Assembly: GCA_019057975.1 (NCBI GenBank)
Contig: JAHLWJ010000092.1
Location: 1-14,885 of the forward strand
Source of the DNA: Promethearchaeota archaeon
GTDB lineage: Archaea > Asgardarchaeota > Lokiarchaeia > Sigynarchaeales > SOKP01
Reading direction: 5' to 3'
DNA: 14,885 bases
A model generated the notes under the pieces. It did not search any database. It saw nothing but the letters and a program-made list of their open reading frames with translations, and was not told the origin of the DNA. Made by a program: the position numbers and the translations under genes. Below are positions 14,707 to 14,885 of the stretch, in pieces; the stretch's first letter is position 1; each line of letters starts with the position of its first letter.

Positions 14707-14885
14707 TTTTTCATCTCCATTTTGACCCAAATTTCCTTCACCGCTTCAATCACATCCTCCACATCCTCATCTGTCAACTTTGCTGAAAGAGGTATTGAAA
14801 CAGTCCTGTTGGAAATCCATTCCGCATTGGGGAAATCTCCTCTTTTATAACCAAAAGTCTGCTGATAATAAGGATGAAGGTGTAA
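14703..14885 (-). CDS. DegT/DnrJ/EryC1/StrS-type sugar aminotransferase (C-terminal end only)
   Basis: Only the last 60 codons are in the window. They match the C-terminal end of PLP-dependent sugar aminotransferases: LHLHPYYQQTFGYKRGDFPN, then AEWISNRTVSIPLSAKLTDED and a terminal helix VEDVIEAVKEIW. These enzymes transaminate nucleotide-4-keto or 3-keto sugars to amino sugars. The PLP lysine lies outside the window. The TGA (14705-14703) overlaps the KAS III ATG. The amino group it makes would be a natural acceptor for the acyltransferase encoded at 12772-13362. Confidence 0.9.
   Translation of the reverse strand, partial: LHLHPYYQQTFGYKRGDFPNAEWISNRTVSIPLSAKLTDEDVEDVIEAVKEIWVKMEMKK

Noticed and set aside
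14707..14730. TTG start for KAS III
   Set aside because: The ATG at 14706 has an ATGA overlap with the previous stop and GGAG at 8 nt; the extension does not resemble FabH N-termini.
14497..14850. Plus-strand ORF of 117 codons antisense to KAS III and the aminotransferase
   Set aside because: Composition (Ser/Phe/Ile-rich) is that of an antisense shadow of AT-rich coding DNA, and both sense frames have clear family motifs.

Overview
The window is a stretch of a bacterial surface-polysaccharide (O-antigen, capsule or exopolysaccharide) biosynthesis locus. Every gene I can support lies on the minus strand, so transcription runs from the right edge to the left edge. The DNA is AT-rich. Genes are joined by ATGA-type overlaps or gaps of a few bases, and several start behind clear Shine-Dalgarno sequences (AAAGGAGG, AAGGAG). 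That fits a bacterium with low to moderate GC; I cannot name the phylum. Both edges cut genes, so the locus extends beyond the window on both sides.

Layout in the order of transcription. (1) 14885-12772, sugar and acyl modification: the C-terminal end of a DegT/DnrJ/EryC1-type sugar aminotransferase, a ketoacyl-ACP synthase III, an acyl carrier protein, and a left-handed beta-helix acyltransferase. (2) 12784-11301: two consecutive, dissimilar class I SAM methyltransferases. (3) 11308-9863: a Wzx/MOP-type flippase. (4) 9861-8089: an asparagine-synthetase-like ATP-dependent amidotransferase whose glutaminase nucleophile Cys2 is replaced by Pro. (5) 8088-7582: about 500 bp without an intact gene, holding at least two recognisable gene stubs, a third weak fragment and a 24-bp perfect palindrome. 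(6) 7581-2717: a GT4 glycosyltransferase, a short chimeric remnant ORF, two more GT4-like transferases, and a methyltransferase with an N-terminal zinc ribbon. (7) 2716-2469: a gap with a small two-helix membrane ORF that is probably the tail of a lost gene. (8) 2468-1: an O-antigen ligase/Wzy-like membrane protein overlapping a fourth GT4 glycosyltransferase that runs off the left edge.

Inferred workflow. The aminotransferase would make an amino sugar. KAS III and ACP would build a short or unusual acyl chain, and the beta-helix acyltransferase could attach it to the sugar. Glycosyltransferases assemble the repeat unit on a lipid carrier, methyltransferases and the AsnB-like enzyme decorate it, Wzx flips it, and the ligase/polymerase acts on the far side. 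No initiating transferase, chain-length regulator or Wza/Wzc export gene is visible here.

The most interesting points are the KAS III-ACP-acyltransferase module inside a glycan locus, the AsnB-like enzyme without its glutaminase cysteine, and repeated signs of gene turnover (stubs and a chimera spliced between otherwise tightly coupled genes). I see no promoter, terminator, tRNA, CRISPR array or IS element that I would defend.
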